Shown: piece by piece, positions 1 through 9,052 of the stretch
How positions within the stretch are numbered: position 1 is the stretch's first letter
How the letters are laid out: each line of letters starts with the position of its first letter
Assembly: GCF_900094565.1 (NCBI RefSeq)
Contig: NZ_FMAF01000006.1
Span: 57,207 to 121,206 of the forward strand
Direction of reading: 5' to 3'
From: Martinezella lusitana
Lineage (GTDB): Bacteria; Pseudomonadota; Alphaproteobacteria; Rhizobiales; Rhizobiaceae
Length of the DNA stretch: 64,000 nucleotides
Position numbers and translations under genes: made by a program
The notes under the pieces: model-generated
What the model was told of the DNA's origin: nothing
The model's database searches: none
The model's input: only the letters and a program-made list of their open reading frames with translations

Positions 1-765
1 CTGGTCTGTTCCGGCATCTATGTCGAGGAGTTCAACAACAAGTCGGTCAACGCCTGGCTGCGCGAGACCTATAATCGCGGCGTGGCTGTCGGCAGTCTCT
101 GTACGGGCGCACATGTGCTTGCCCAGGCGGGCCTGCTGAATGGCAAGCGCTGCGCCATCCACTGGGAAAACCTCCCCGGCTTCTCCGAGACCTTCCCACA
201 GGCCGAAGTCTATGCCGATCTCTACGAGGTCGACAGCAACATCTATACCTGTGCCGGCGGCACAGCTTCGCTCGACATGATGCTGAACCTGATCGGCCAG
301 GACTTCGGCGAGAACCTCGTCAATCGCGTCTGCGAGCAGCAATTGACCGATCGCGTCCGCAGCCCGCATGACCGCCAGCGCCTGCCGTTGCGTGCGCGCC
401 TGGGCGTGCAGAATGCCAAGGTACTGTCGATCATCGAGCTGATGGAAAGCAACCTCGCCGAGCCGTTGTCGCTGCTGGAAATTGCCGATGATGCCGGCCT
501 GTCGCGCCGCCAGATCGAACGCCTGTTCCGGCAGGAGATGGGTCGCTCGCCGGCCCGCTACTATCTCGAAATCCGGCTGGATCGCGCCCGGCACCTGCTC
601 GTGCAATCCTCCATGCCGGTTGTCGAAGTGGCCGTCGCCTGCGGCTTCGTGTCCGCCTCGCATTTTTCCAAGTGTTATCGCGAACTCTACAACCGCTCGC
701 CGCAGCAGGAGCGCGCCGAGCGCAAGCTGACCATGTCGACGAACCGCACCGGCATCGTCGTCTGA
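1..765 (+). CDS. GlxA-family AraC-type transcriptional regulator (5' end missing)
   Basis: The frame is open from base 1, so the true start lies upstream of the window. The visible N-terminal part is the end of a DJ-1/PfpI-like (class I glutamine amidotransferase-like) domain, with the typical GSLCTGAHVLAQAGLL stretch and a CAGGTASLDMML stretch. The C-terminal 100 residues form an AraC double helix-turn-helix (LSLLEIADDAGLSRRQIERLF and VAVACGFVSASHFSKCYREL). This architecture is that of GlxA/GbdR/CdhR-type activators, which often control quaternary-amine or amino-acid catabolism. The inducer and target cannot be read from the sequence because the partner genes lie outside the window. Confidence 0.9.
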   Translation: MVCSGIYVEEFNNKSVNAWLRETYNRGVAVGSLCTGAHVLAQAGLLNGKRCAIHWENLPGFSETFPQAEVYADLYEVDSNIYTCAGGTASLDMMLNLIGQDFGENLVNRVCEQQLTDRVRSPHDRQRLPLRARLGVQNAKVLSIIELMESNLAEPLSLLEIADDAGLSRRQIERLFRQEMGRSPARYYLEIRLDRARHLLVQSSMPVVEVAVACGFVSASHFSKCYRELYNRSPQQERAERKLTMSTNRTGIVV

Positions 766-799
766 AAACAGCATCAATCAGCAGCGATTATCGATGCAA

Positions 800-816
800 G
801 CGGCCTATTCGGCCGC
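800..816. terminator. GC-rich hairpin between convergent genes
   Basis: GCGGCC-TATTC-GGCCGC forms a perfect 6-bp stem between the end of the GlxA-type gene and the end of the convergent diguanylate cyclase gene, overlapping the latter's stop. On the plus strand it is followed by TTCTTC, a weak U-tract. It may stop transcription of the plus-strand gene. Confidence 0.3.
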
Positions 817-2136
817 TTCTTCGGTCATCCTGAAGTCGGAATAGACCTGATTGCGGCCGTTATGCTTGGCCATGTAGAGAAACTGGTCGGCCGCATTGAG
901 ATAGTTGTCGAAGGATTCGTAGCCGGCGATCTCGGCGACGCCGATCGATACGGTAACGGATAATTCCTCATCATCCGCGCTGACCTTCAAACCGGCGAGA
1001 TCGATACGCACCTCGTCGCAAAGCATGGTTGCCGCGCGCGAATCCATTTCATTGAACAGAATGGCGAATTCTTCGCCGCCAAGGCGGGACAAAAGGCTCG
1101 TGGTGCCTTCGAACAGCGCATGGAGCCGACGAGCGACAGCCTTCAGCACGAGATCGCCAATTTCGTGACCGTAAGTGTCGTTTAGCTTCTTGAAATGGTC
1201 GATATCGAGAATGGCAACGGAACTGGGGCACTGTCGGCGCAGGCATTCATTCACCAGCCGCGGGGCGTGATCGTAAAAATACCGCCTGTTGTAAAGACCC
1301 GTCAGATAGTCGCTCGCCGCCGCCGCCCGCAATTGCTTGAGCTGCGTCAGCGTCTCGACATTCAAAGCAATGCGACATTGCAGCTCTTCCGGAACGAAAG
1401 GGCGGTAGATGAAGTCGCTGGCGCCGGCCTTGAGGAAGCTTGCCGACAACAAACGGTCGTTTGAAGAAGAGATGCCGATGATCCGCATCCTATCCGATCC
1501 ATAGCGATGGCGGATGCGGCGCGTCAGTTCATGGCCGTTCATGTCGGGCATGTTGTAATCGGTGATGACAATTTCGATATCGTCAAACTCTTCGAACGCC
1601 GCCAGAGCCTCGACGCCTGTGCTGGCCTCGGTAACCCTGAATTGTTGTGCCTGCAGGAGGTCTATGAGCATCTGCCTGGCCGATGGCAAATCATCGACAA
1701 CCAGTACGCGTGTCGTCCGATTGGTGATGGCGCGCCGAACGGCCGCGACGAGATTGTCGAGAGCGAACTCGCTGTCCTTCAAGACATAGTCAACGACACT
1801 GCGCTCCATGATGCGATTGCGCGTCGCCGTATCGAAAGACGCCGTAAAGACGATGCTTGGTATCTGATGCTTGACGGCGACGTCCAGCGCCTCGCCGTAG
1901 GCAGCGTCGGGCAGGTTTAGATCGATCACCGCCATGGTAAAGCCGCGGCCACCGTCCGCCAGCGCTTCGTTCAACATTTTCAACGAGGCACAATGCGTGA
2001 CGGCAAGACCGAGTTCGGTTTCAAATCGATGCGACAATACGGCGGAAAACATGCGCGAATCCTCGACCAGAAGTATCTTCTGGCTGCCAGTGCGATAGCT
2101 GCTGCCATCGCTGAGGGCTCCCACATGCAGCACCAT
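805..2136 (-). CDS. Double-receiver response regulator with GGDEF diguanylate cyclase domain (PleD-like architecture)
   Basis: 443 residues. Two CheY-like receiver domains (about 19-137 and 142-262) have phosphoacceptor-type aspartates at D72 and D193, followed by a GGDEF domain (about 272-440) with an intact GGEEF active site at 353-357. It should make cyclic di-GMP from two GTP when phosphorylated. The position of the allosteric RxxD inhibition site, five residues before GGEEF in PleD, reads GTTS, so product inhibition through the primary I-site is probably lost. The start ATG follows an AAGGG ribosome site. It lies next to a shorter paralogue without the GGDEF domain (2325-3155), suggesting duplication. 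A PilZ protein, a possible c-di-GMP effector, is encoded about 11 kb away. Confidence 0.9.
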   Translation of the reverse strand: MVLHVGALSDGSSYRTGSQKILLVEDSRMFSAVLSHRFETELGLAVTHCASLKMLNEALADGGRGFTMAVIDLNLPDAAYGEALDVAVKHQIPSIVFTASFDTATRNRIMERSVVDYVLKDSEFALDNLVAAVRRAITNRTTRVLVVDDLPSARQMLIDLLQAQQFRVTEASTGVEALAAFEEFDDIEIVITDYNMPDMNGHELTRRIRHRYGSDRMRIIGISSSNDRLLSASFLKAGASDFIYRPFVPEELQCRIALNVETLTQLKQLRAAAASDYLTGLYNRRYFYDHAPRLVNECLRRQCPSSVAILDIDHFKKLNDTYGHEIGDLVLKAVARRLHALFEGTTSLLSRLGGEEFAILFNEMDSRAATMLCDEVRIDLAGLKVSADDEELSVTVSIGVAEIAGYESFDNYLNAADQFLYMAKHNGRNQVYSDFRMTEEAAE

Positions 2137-2324
2137 TTCCCTTCAATTCCTCCCGTGCCATCCGGCACACGAAATACTCAGTCAGTCTCGCATCTGCTAA
2201 AACCGCCGATACACCTATCCTGAACAGGATTCGTGAAAAATTGGAACCGCAGATTGCAGACATTTGCATAAAAATGAATTTTCCTCACATTAGGTCGACG
2301 CCGCTACGCCGGCCTTGTGGTATT

Positions 2325-3155
2325 TCATGCTATTTCGCTGACACGCCGCGCTGATTGAATCTGAAGTAACGTGTCGAGATTCTGGTTTACGCGGCAGTAA
2401 AACTCCTCGTCGATGAACGGCCGCAGAATGAAATCATTGCCGCCAGCCTTGAGGAAGCGTGCCGAAAGAAGCCGATTGGTTGATGATGAGACGCCGATGA
2501 TGCGCAACTGGTGCGAACCGGTCGCTGCGCGAATACGCCGCGTCAGCTCGAAGCCATCCATGTCGGGCATGTTGTAATCCGTGACCATCAGGCCGATGTC
2601 GCGATTGGCCTTCAGAATCTCCAACGCCTTGACGCCGCCTTCCGCGATACTGACGCGAAAATTGTAGCGTTTCAGCCGGCTGGACAACAGGGCCCGCGCC
2701 GTTGGACTGTCATCGACGATCAGAACATGATGGCGCTGGTTGGTGAGAAAGCGGCAGATCGATTCCGCCAGCAAATCCACGGCAAAAATATTGTCCTTGA
2801 GGATGTAGTCGACGACATTCTTGGCGATCAGCTCGTCGCGCGTGCCTTCCAGAAAGGTGCCCGTGAAAGCGATCGTCGGAATGGAGAGATCAAGCAGATA
2901 AGCCAGCGCTTCGCCCTTCTCGGCTCCCGGCAGGTTCATGTTTGAAATCGCCAGCTGGATCGGCTCCGACGACTTGTCATAAGCAAGCTGCAACTCCTCG
3001 AAATTGCGGCAGATTTCGACATCGATGTCCAGAAGCTCTCTCAGCCTGGCCCGGATCATCGAAGTAAAGAGATTGGAATCCTCAACAAGAAGAATACGCG
3101 ATCCAGCAAGCGACGCGCCGGAATATTGCATCCCCGAAACACCCAGAAATGGCAT
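2325..3155 (-). CDS. Double-receiver response regulator, first receiver degenerate
   Basis: 276 residues, two receiver domains and no output domain. It aligns over its whole length with the first 265 residues of the neighbouring GGDEF protein (shared VDYxLKD, TDYNMPDM, FLKAG and RPF blocks), so the two are paralogues in tandem. The second receiver keeps its phosphoacceptor (D193). In the first receiver the equivalent residue is asparagine (N72 in AISNMNLP, against D72 in the paralogue), so it probably cannot be phosphorylated in the usual way. It may act as a phosphate sink or a protein-interaction module for the same kinase that feeds the cyclase. No terminator is obvious between the two genes. 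Confidence 0.85.
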   Translation of the reverse strand: MPFLGVSGMQYSGASLAGSRILLVEDSNLFTSMIRARLRELLDIDVEICRNFEELQLAYDKSSEPIQLAISNMNLPGAEKGEALAYLLDLSIPTIAFTGTFLEGTRDELIAKNVVDYILKDNIFAVDLLAESICRFLTNQRHHVLIVDDSPTARALLSSRLKRYNFRVSIAEGGVKALEILKANRDIGLMVTDYNMPDMDGFELTRRIRAATGSHQLRIIGVSSSTNRLLSARFLKAGGNDFILRPFIDEEFYCRVNQNLDTLLQIQSARRVSEIA

Positions 3156-3447
3156 AATAAAAACCTGCTTTTGAAATTGGCCCCTCTGTTATTGTTTCTA
3201 GAACAAAGCTTTTGAATATTTGTTAAGTCGACTGGTTTCCCAGAAATGAAGGAAACGGCCAGATATCGACGAGCATTTCGCCGGTCGGATAGGCGATACC
3301 CCAGCTTTCAAAAACTGGAATTGCAGAATAATACGCTTTGAAGCCTTCGACCGGGGCAGGTCCCTACTGCGCTGAACGAGGCGCAGGCGAGCTGGGCCGC
3401 TTCGCATGGCCTCCGGCAAGGCGAACCCGCCGGCCCGGCCCGTCCCC

Positions 3448-6042
3448 TTACTCGGCCGCCGTCCGGCCGCGACGGCGGGCGGCGCTCTTTGCCTCCTGTA
3501 CCTGCTCCTCGCGCTGAGAAACGACAGGCTCTGCAATATCCTCGCGTTCCTCTTCAGGCCCGTCCGCGGAATCCGTCAATTTACTGCCGGCGGCATCCAT
3601 CTGCCGGCTTCGCTTGCCATCGCGAACGATGTGCAATTCCTGATGCGGATAGGGAATGGAGATTCCCTCCTCGCGAAAACGCTTCAGGATCTGGATGCGT
3701 AGACTGTTGCGGATATCCATGCCGTCGGAAAGATCCGAAAGATAGAACCGCATCTCGAAATCAAGCGAGGACGGGCCGAAGCGCAGGAACTCCACATGCG
3801 GCTCCGGATTTCTCAACACCTTCGGGACGCCGCGCACCAAATCCAGCAGGATTTCCATCACCTTCTGCGGATCGGACTCGAAGCTGACGGATACTGGAAT
3901 TTCCGAGCGCGCCAACCGGTTGCGGTGCGTCCAGTTGCCGACCGAGGCATTGATGAGCTCCGAATTCGGCACGATGATCGACTGTTTGCGGAAGGTTTCG
4001 ATCTCGGTCGCACGCACCGAGATGCGCTTGACGATGCCTTCGGATGTGCCCGACACGATCCAGTCGCCAACCTTGAAGGGCCGCTCGACCAGGAGGATCA
4101 GGCCGGAGACGAAATTCGACACGATGTTCTGCAGGCCGAAACCGATGCCGACCGAGAGCGCGCTGGCAACGAGCGCCAGGCTGGACAGGTCGATGCCCGC
4201 GGCAGAAATGGCTATGATCGCAGCCACGGCGACGCCAAGATAGCCAATACCGGTCCTCACGGAGTTGCGGACACCCAGATCCACCTGACCGCGCGCCATG
4301 ACATTGCTGTCGAGCCACCGCTGGAACCAGCGCGTAATCAGATAGCCGCCGGCAAACAAGAGGATGCCAGCGCAAATGCCAAGCAGCGATATCGATATGT
4401 TGCCGATGCGGATCTCGGTGAACAGCCGGTAGGCAATCAGTTCAAGATCCTGGATATGGAAACCCCAGGAGAGCAGGATCAAAGGGATGCCGGTCAAGAG
4501 TGCCACGGCATAGGTCGCAAGCCCGGCGATGAGGCCGCCCTGATCGAGCGCGACATCGCCAAGCTTGAGACGGTTTTCCAGAAGGCGCCCGATGATCGTC
4601 TCGGCAAAGACACCCTGCTTTGATACCGCCTTGCCGAGCTGGAAGCCGAGATACATGGTCGCGATGACGGCGCTTGTCACGATCATCTGCGTTGCCATGA
4701 AGCGAGCGAGGCCGACATAGCCGATGAACGATATGAAGATCACCAATGCGCCGAGAACGCGAAGGATGATCGCCATGCCGTGCGGCCAGCGTCGGCCCGG
4801 CGCATCGGGATCGCCGTTCTTGGCCAGCATCGGCGAGCCGAAGGACGCTGCAATCAGGATGAGGCCGATCAGCAGCGCGGCAAAGAAACTTTTCACCACA
4901 GTTACGACGACGGGCGATCCCATGGACTCGCTGATGCGGTCGAAGACATAATCCAGACCGTTGACCACGGCCATGGCCTGCAGGCACCAGCTCAATGAGC
5001 GCGCGCCCTTGTTCGACAATTTGACGAGACGCCAATGCGGCCTGAACGGCGCAAAAACGGCATTGGTCAGCCGCCCGACGAAATAGACGAGGCCGATAAA
5101 GCCGAAGAATGCACCCAGTATCGGGGCGATATCCGGCCGCAGCACATTGAAGTTCGAGAGGAAGAAGAAGGACGTGACAAGAAACGCAACCAATGACAGC
5201 GTTCGGATCAAAGTCGACCAGAAGGCAACCGAAAGGCGGCTGATATAGGGCGGGTTCTCGATAGCCTCGTCCTGCACATAATAGCGGCGGAACAGCCGGT
5301 AGCCGCCGAAGAGGAAAATCAAGGCCGCGCCGATCGACAGGCAGACGGCGGCCAGGAATGAGGCAAACTTGGCCTTCAGGACGAAGCCGATCCAGCTCGT
5401 CACCGCGTCACGGAATTCGACGCCCTCGTCGACGAGCGCCGATGCGGCATCCTGGAATGTCCCTGCGGAAACCTCCGTGCGCTTTAGCAATGTCTCGGTA
5501 AACAGCCTGCGCCGCGTCTCCATGAGCTGCATCGAAAGTCGATTGGTCTCCGCGGTCAGATTGTCGGCGTCGAGACTTACGGCGCTGATCTGCTTGCGCT
5601 CGGCATTGAGGCGGTCTCGCTCCTGCGTGACGATGACAGCCTCCGGCGGCTGCCCCTCCTTAGGCGCGGCGCCGAGCTGGGTCAGGCGCGCATCGATCTC
5701 GGCGGAACGGGGTTTCAACCTTGTCGAAATTGCCGCAACAGAGCGGTTGAGAACGTCTACCTGGCCGGAAAGCGCCACCAGTGCTTCGTCGTCCGCTCCG
5801 GCCTGCTTGGCACTGTCTTGGATGGAGCCGTATTCCTTCTTCGCCTTGTTAAGATCGGCAACGGCGGCATCCAGTAAGCCGTTGGCAAGCTGGGGCGGCT
5901 GCTCGGCTTGCTGGGGCGGTTGCGACGGCTGCTGATCCTGCGCAAAGGCATCCCTGCCCACTAGTGGCACGGCGGCCGTGGCAAGGCCCAATCCCAGCAG
6001 CAAAAGCGGCAGAAGACGCAGACGGAATTTCAGCGGGCGCAA
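3448..6042 (-). CDS. MscS-type mechanosensitive ion channel with long periplasmic N-terminal region (DUF3772-like)
   Basis: A large inner-membrane channel of about 865 residues. The proposed TTG start at 6042 is preceded by GAGGAG at 6-nt spacing and begins directly with a signal peptide (a run of leucines, then DAFAQ). The frame stays open upstream to 6198 but that extension is charged and lacks a signal sequence. After a proline/glutamine linker comes a helical periplasmic region, then about ten membrane segments. The MscS core lies near residues 617-710 (SVGIGFGLQNIVSNFVSG pore helix, then ERPFKVGDWI and a beta domain). The C-terminal tail is hydrophilic. It releases solutes during hypo-osmotic shock. 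No operon partner is evident. Confidence 0.88.
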   Translation of the reverse strand: MRPLKFRLRLLPLLLLGLGLATAAVPLVGRDAFAQDQQPSQPPQQAEQPPQLANGLLDAAVADLNKAKKEYGSIQDSAKQAGADDEALVALSGQVDVLNRSVAAISTRLKPRSAEIDARLTQLGAAPKEGQPPEAVIVTQERDRLNAERKQISAVSLDADNLTAETNRLSMQLMETRRRLFTETLLKRTEVSAGTFQDAASALVDEGVEFRDAVTSWIGFVLKAKFASFLAAVCLSIGAALIFLFGGYRLFRRYYVQDEAIENPPYISRLSVAFWSTLIRTLSLVAFLVTSFFFLSNFNVLRPDIAPILGAFFGFIGLVYFVGRLTNAVFAPFRPHWRLVKLSNKGARSLSWCLQAMAVVNGLDYVFDRISESMGSPVVVTVVKSFFAALLIGLILIAASFGSPMLAKNGDPDAPGRRWPHGMAIILRVLGALVIFISFIGYVGLARFMATQMIVTSAVIATMYLGFQLGKAVSKQGVFAETIIGRLLENRLKLGDVALDQGGLIAGLATYAVALLTGIPLILLSWGFHIQDLELIAYRLFTEIRIGNISISLLGICAGILLFAGGYLITRWFQRWLDSNVMARGQVDLGVRNSVRTGIGYLGVAVAAIIAISAAGIDLSSLALVASALSVGIGFGLQNIVSNFVSGLILLVERPFKVGDWIVSGTSEGIVKRISVRATEIETFRKQSIIVPNSELINASVGNWTHRNRLARSEIPVSVSFESDPQKVMEILLDLVRGVPKVLRNPEPHVEFLRFGPSSLDFEMRFYLSDLSDGMDIRNSLRIQILKRFREEGISIPYPHQELHIVRDGKRSRQMDAAGSKLTDSADGPEEEREDIAEPVVSQREEQVQEAKSAARRRGRTAAE

Positions 6043-6459
6043 GCAAAGCTCCTCGTCGCAAATAAAGTCATGGGAAACTGAACCAGAATCGCCATGGACA
6101 TGAAGGACAGATTCGTCCTCTACTGTGATTGCAGATTTCATAGTCTCTACGCGTACGCCTTGTAAGACAAAGAAAGGCGACACAAAGGCGTTCCACACCT
6201 TATCGGGCCGGACATACCCAAGGCCGAAGATCGCCGTTCTGACTTTCCGAAGGCTACACCCAAAGACAGGCCCGGAGATAGGCCGAAGAATGCAGCCGGC
6301 AATGGGGACGGCCCTGCTCGTACCATTTCGCGGGAATAAGGATGAAGGCTGCGTCCCGACTACAGCCGCAACCGTGCCGATCGGCGTGTCCTGCGACAGC
6401 GACGTTTATTCCCGGAGGATGAAGCGGCCGATCTGTTCGTGAAAAATCTGAAAAGTCGG
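6043..6459. other. Intergenic region, no gene seen
   Basis: 417 bases between two minus-strand genes. It must contain the promoter of the MscS-type gene, but no clear -35/-10 pair or hairpin terminator was recognised. The minus-strand frame of the channel stays open up to 6198, so a longer channel N-terminus cannot be excluded. Confidence 0.4.
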
Positions 6460-7875
6460 CTAGACCGCCTTGCACTGCGGATGGAAGCGCTCCGCCATAG
6501 TCTCCGCGGCCGCATAAGCCTGTGTGACGATTTCAGGCACGAGGTCGATGTCAGGAAGACTGCCGAGCCCTAGCGGACCTATCGCAAAAATTCCGTCGGT
6601 CGTTCGTCCATCGACAGCAAGCGCGCCCGTTGCTTCGACGGCAAGGCCGAGGCCAAGTTCGTCCGGCACGGCAAGGCCGGCATCGATCAGTTTGCGCAGC
6701 AGCGGCGCATCGAGATCGGGCGCCTGGCACCGACAGTCGATCACCTCATCCGCATAGAGCTGTTCGATTTCCTGCTGTCCGGCGGGCCTCAGCGTCAATC
6801 CGGTCGGCGTCCGCCGGATAAAGTGACCTCGCCGCAGCAACGTATTGCCCTCAGCCAGTTCCTGTTTCAGGCGAACATGTAATGCCTCGGGCAGTCGGTT
6901 GCGGTGGCTGTCATAGAGTGCCCGCAGATGGCGGTTGAACCGCTGCTTCTGACCGGCAGGCAACGCTCGCCAGAGCGAGCGCGCGTGCTTGCGCAGGCCG
7001 TTCATGACGGATTGCCAGCTCTGGCCGTTCGCTTCTGCATCTTCGCAGGCCCTGCGGATGAAGCGGATGATTTCGCTCAGCTGATTGGGCATCCTGTCGG
7101 CGGGAAAGACGGGCTCGGCATTGTTGCGCGTATGGCTCTGCGGCAGGAATCCACGTCTGGAAACAATGGTGATCTGACCCGCATAGCCGCCGTCGCGCAT
7201 CTGCAGCAACGTGTCGACGACGCGCAAGCCGCTGCCGAGCAGCACCGTATGCGGCCGCGACACCAGGCGGCGAGCACGGACTGCCGTTGGGATATTCACC
7301 GATTCACCGCTTTGCGATTCCTGGTCGGCAATGCCATAGCCGGTCGCCAGTACGACCATATCGAACGGTGCGTTGGCGGCACCCTCGCTTTCCACCAGAA
7401 AGCAGCTGCCGCGCAGGCGACGAAGGCCTGTGACCATCTCGCCGCTGACCTGAACCGTCACGTCTCGCCGAGATGCAAAGGCTTCGGAAAAGCGCTGATA
7501 GACATAATCGCTGAAAATGCTCTTCGGAACGAAGATCTGCTGAAAGCCCGGTATGGCCGCCGGGACGGCGCTGCGGAAGGGAGCATTGCCGCACAGCCAT
7601 TCATTGAAGTCGTCAGGATCTCCGGCTGAAACGGAAAGGTCGCGAACGCGGCTGTTGAGGATTTCGCTGCTGTGGCCGGACGCCAGGGCCTGCCCCCCGC
7701 TGACGCTGGAATTCGGATCGAAAAGCTGCAGGTGGAACGGGTTGCGCACCGTCTTCATCAGGGCGATCGCGATCATCATGCCCGAGAAGCCGCGGCCGAT
7801 AACGGCGATACGGGGCATCGCGTAAGCCTGGGCCGCCGCATTTGCCTTGGCGGAAAAAAATCCCTGAACCGTCAT
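6460..7875 (-). CDS. FAD/NAD(P)-binding oxidoreductase (NAD_binding_9 family)
   Basis: 471 residues. An N-terminal Rossmann dinucleotide-binding motif (IAVIGRGFSGMM, residues about 23-34) and a second region around residues 190-230 (LLGSGLRVVDTLLQM) fit two nucleotide-binding sites. The strong AGGAG site six bases before the ATG at 7875 fixes the start. A paralogue is encoded at 10968-12428; both share the Hx(2)RxxPE/HxFRxAPQ-like central block and a C-terminal FxIGPLGxG/FxSGPLxxG block. Members of this family lie near taurine/sulfonate and iron-sulfur genes in rhizobia. With the SfnB-like gene close by, a role in oxidising an organosulfur compound is inferred. The substrate is unknown. Confidence 0.75.
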   Translation of the reverse strand: MTVQGFFSAKANAAAQAYAMPRIAVIGRGFSGMMIAIALMKTVRNPFHLQLFDPNSSVSGGQALASGHSSEILNSRVRDLSVSAGDPDDFNEWLCGNAPFRSAVPAAIPGFQQIFVPKSIFSDYVYQRFSEAFASRRDVTVQVSGEMVTGLRRLRGSCFLVESEGAANAPFDMVVLATGYGIADQESQSGESVNIPTAVRARRLVSRPHTVLLGSGLRVVDTLLQMRDGGYAGQITIVSRRGFLPQSHTRNNAEPVFPADRMPNQLSEIIRFIRRACEDAEANGQSWQSVMNGLRKHARSLWRALPAGQKQRFNRHLRALYDSHRNRLPEALHVRLKQELAEGNTLLRRGHFIRRTPTGLTLRPAGQQEIEQLYADEVIDCRCQAPDLDAPLLRKLIDAGLAVPDELGLGLAVEATGALAVDGRTTDGIFAIGPLGLGSLPDIDLVPEIVTQAYAAAETMAERFHPQCKAV

Positions 7876-8256
7876 ATCAACTCCTGGGGCGAGAGGTGGT
7901 CGATCATGCCTTTCTCGGGCTTGCTCACTTTACGGCCTGCGAAACACAAACTCTGATTATAATGTTTGGCGGCCACAGCGCTGCGGCTCATAAAACGCAT
8001 GAAAGCCGCATCGGTTCTCAAAATTCAGCGCATCGCCTTCAGCCGGGAATACCTTCCCCTCACGAAGCAAGATGCGACACGCAGGCTCAAACCCGGATTC
8101 AAGAACCGGACACCTGCAACTGGCTACGCACACGGCTGCCCGTCAAAATAGTCAGGCAACGGAATTGTTCCCATTGTCTACTCATTTAGTCGTATATGAA
8201 AGCGTGAAAATGCGCCGTTAGCAAGCGCTTTCTTGCCTACCGAGCCCGGGAACGGA
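7876..8256. other. Intergenic region upstream of the FAD-binding oxidoreductase
   Basis: 381 bases separate two minus-strand genes. On the minus strand a TATAAT hexamer (about 7955-7960) could be the -10 of the downstream oxidoreductase gene, but no good -35 is placed correctly. A small GCAAG/CTTGC hairpin lies at about 8222-8237. No open reading frame with coding character was seen. Confidence 0.35.
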
Positions 8257-8856
8257 TCAGAGCGATGATACCATGACGCGGGTGGCGGCCTGCGATCGCA
8301 GGCCTTTTTGCGATCTACCTTCTACGGTTTCGGCAAAGGAAGAGAATAGCTTATAACCTTCCCGCCAACGGCCGAAGCCGCTTTCGATATTGATATGACC
8401 GGCGTCTCCGAGATCGTGAATCTCGCTTCCCCAGCAGGCAGCATACCGCCGGAGTGTTGCGAAATCCATGTAACGATCGTCACGGCTGCCGACAACGAGA
8501 CTTCTGAACGGCAAGGGCCTGGTCGGCATCGCGCCGAATTCGATAGCGCCGGGATGAAGCCTCTCGGTCCTCTCAAGATCACAGGGCGCCACCAGAAAGG
8601 CGCCCTTCACTCGCCTGGCAGCCGGCCGATCGGCCAGATCGGCGGCAAGCAGGCAGCCGAGACTGTGTGTGACGAGCCATGCCTGCCCCGCTCGCTCCAG
8701 CTCGTTTTCGAGTGCCTGCAGCCACTGAGACAATACCGGCCTCGACCACGAAGCCTGTCGCACGATGGTCGCGGAGGCATGATCACGCGTCCAATGACGT
8801 TGCCAATGGCCCTCGGCGGAACCGTTCAGGCCGGGAAGGATCAAGATGGCGCTCAT
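8257..8856 (-). CDS. RBBP9/YdeN-type alpha/beta serine hydrolase
   Basis: 199 residues, the usual length of this family. The nucleophile elbow is THSLGC (S65), a GxSxG variant typical of RBBP9/YdeN proteins. The acid is D126 or D127 (GSRDDRYM) and the histidine is H154 (DAGHINIESG). An AGGAG site precedes the ATG. It is transcribed away from the SfnB-like gene, with a shared upstream region of about 200 bases. The substrate cannot be told; hydrolases of this type often accompany sulfonate and ester-sulfur genes, so a link to the surrounding cluster is plausible. Confidence 0.82.
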   Translation of the reverse strand: MSAILILPGLNGSAEGHWQRHWTRDHASATIVRQASWSRPVLSQWLQALENELERAGQAWLVTHSLGCLLAADLADRPAARRVKGAFLVAPCDLERTERLHPGAIEFGAMPTRPLPFRSLVVGSRDDRYMDFATLRRYAACWGSEIHDLGDAGHINIESGFGRWREGYKLFSSFAETVEGRSQKGLRSQAATRVMVSSL

Positions 8857-8965
8857 GGGGGATCTCCTGGATGCAGGCGGCCACGTCTTCCGGCCGCGTG
8901 CTTACAATTTCTCCATTTGCCGCCTATTATGCCGAAAGGCAGGATCCGAATAAGCAAAGAAAATC

Positions 8966-8990
8966 CATTGTATACTAGATCCATAGAAAT
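8966..8990. promoter_or_regulatory. AT-rich candidate regulatory element upstream of sfnB-like gene
   Basis: An AT-rich patch in GC-rich DNA (CATTGTATACTAGATCC followed by ATAGAAAT) lies in the divergent region. It shares a TATACT core with the segment upstream of the second FAD-binding oxidoreductase (about 12506-12511). It may be a binding site for the Rrf2-type regulator encoded at 10295-10762 or simply promoter sequence. Confidence 0.25.
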
Positions 8991-9052
8991 TAAGATCTTA
9001 CGGATTTGCCCTGCCTGAAGAACCGATCTGGCGCTGGCTGATGGAGTGATGG

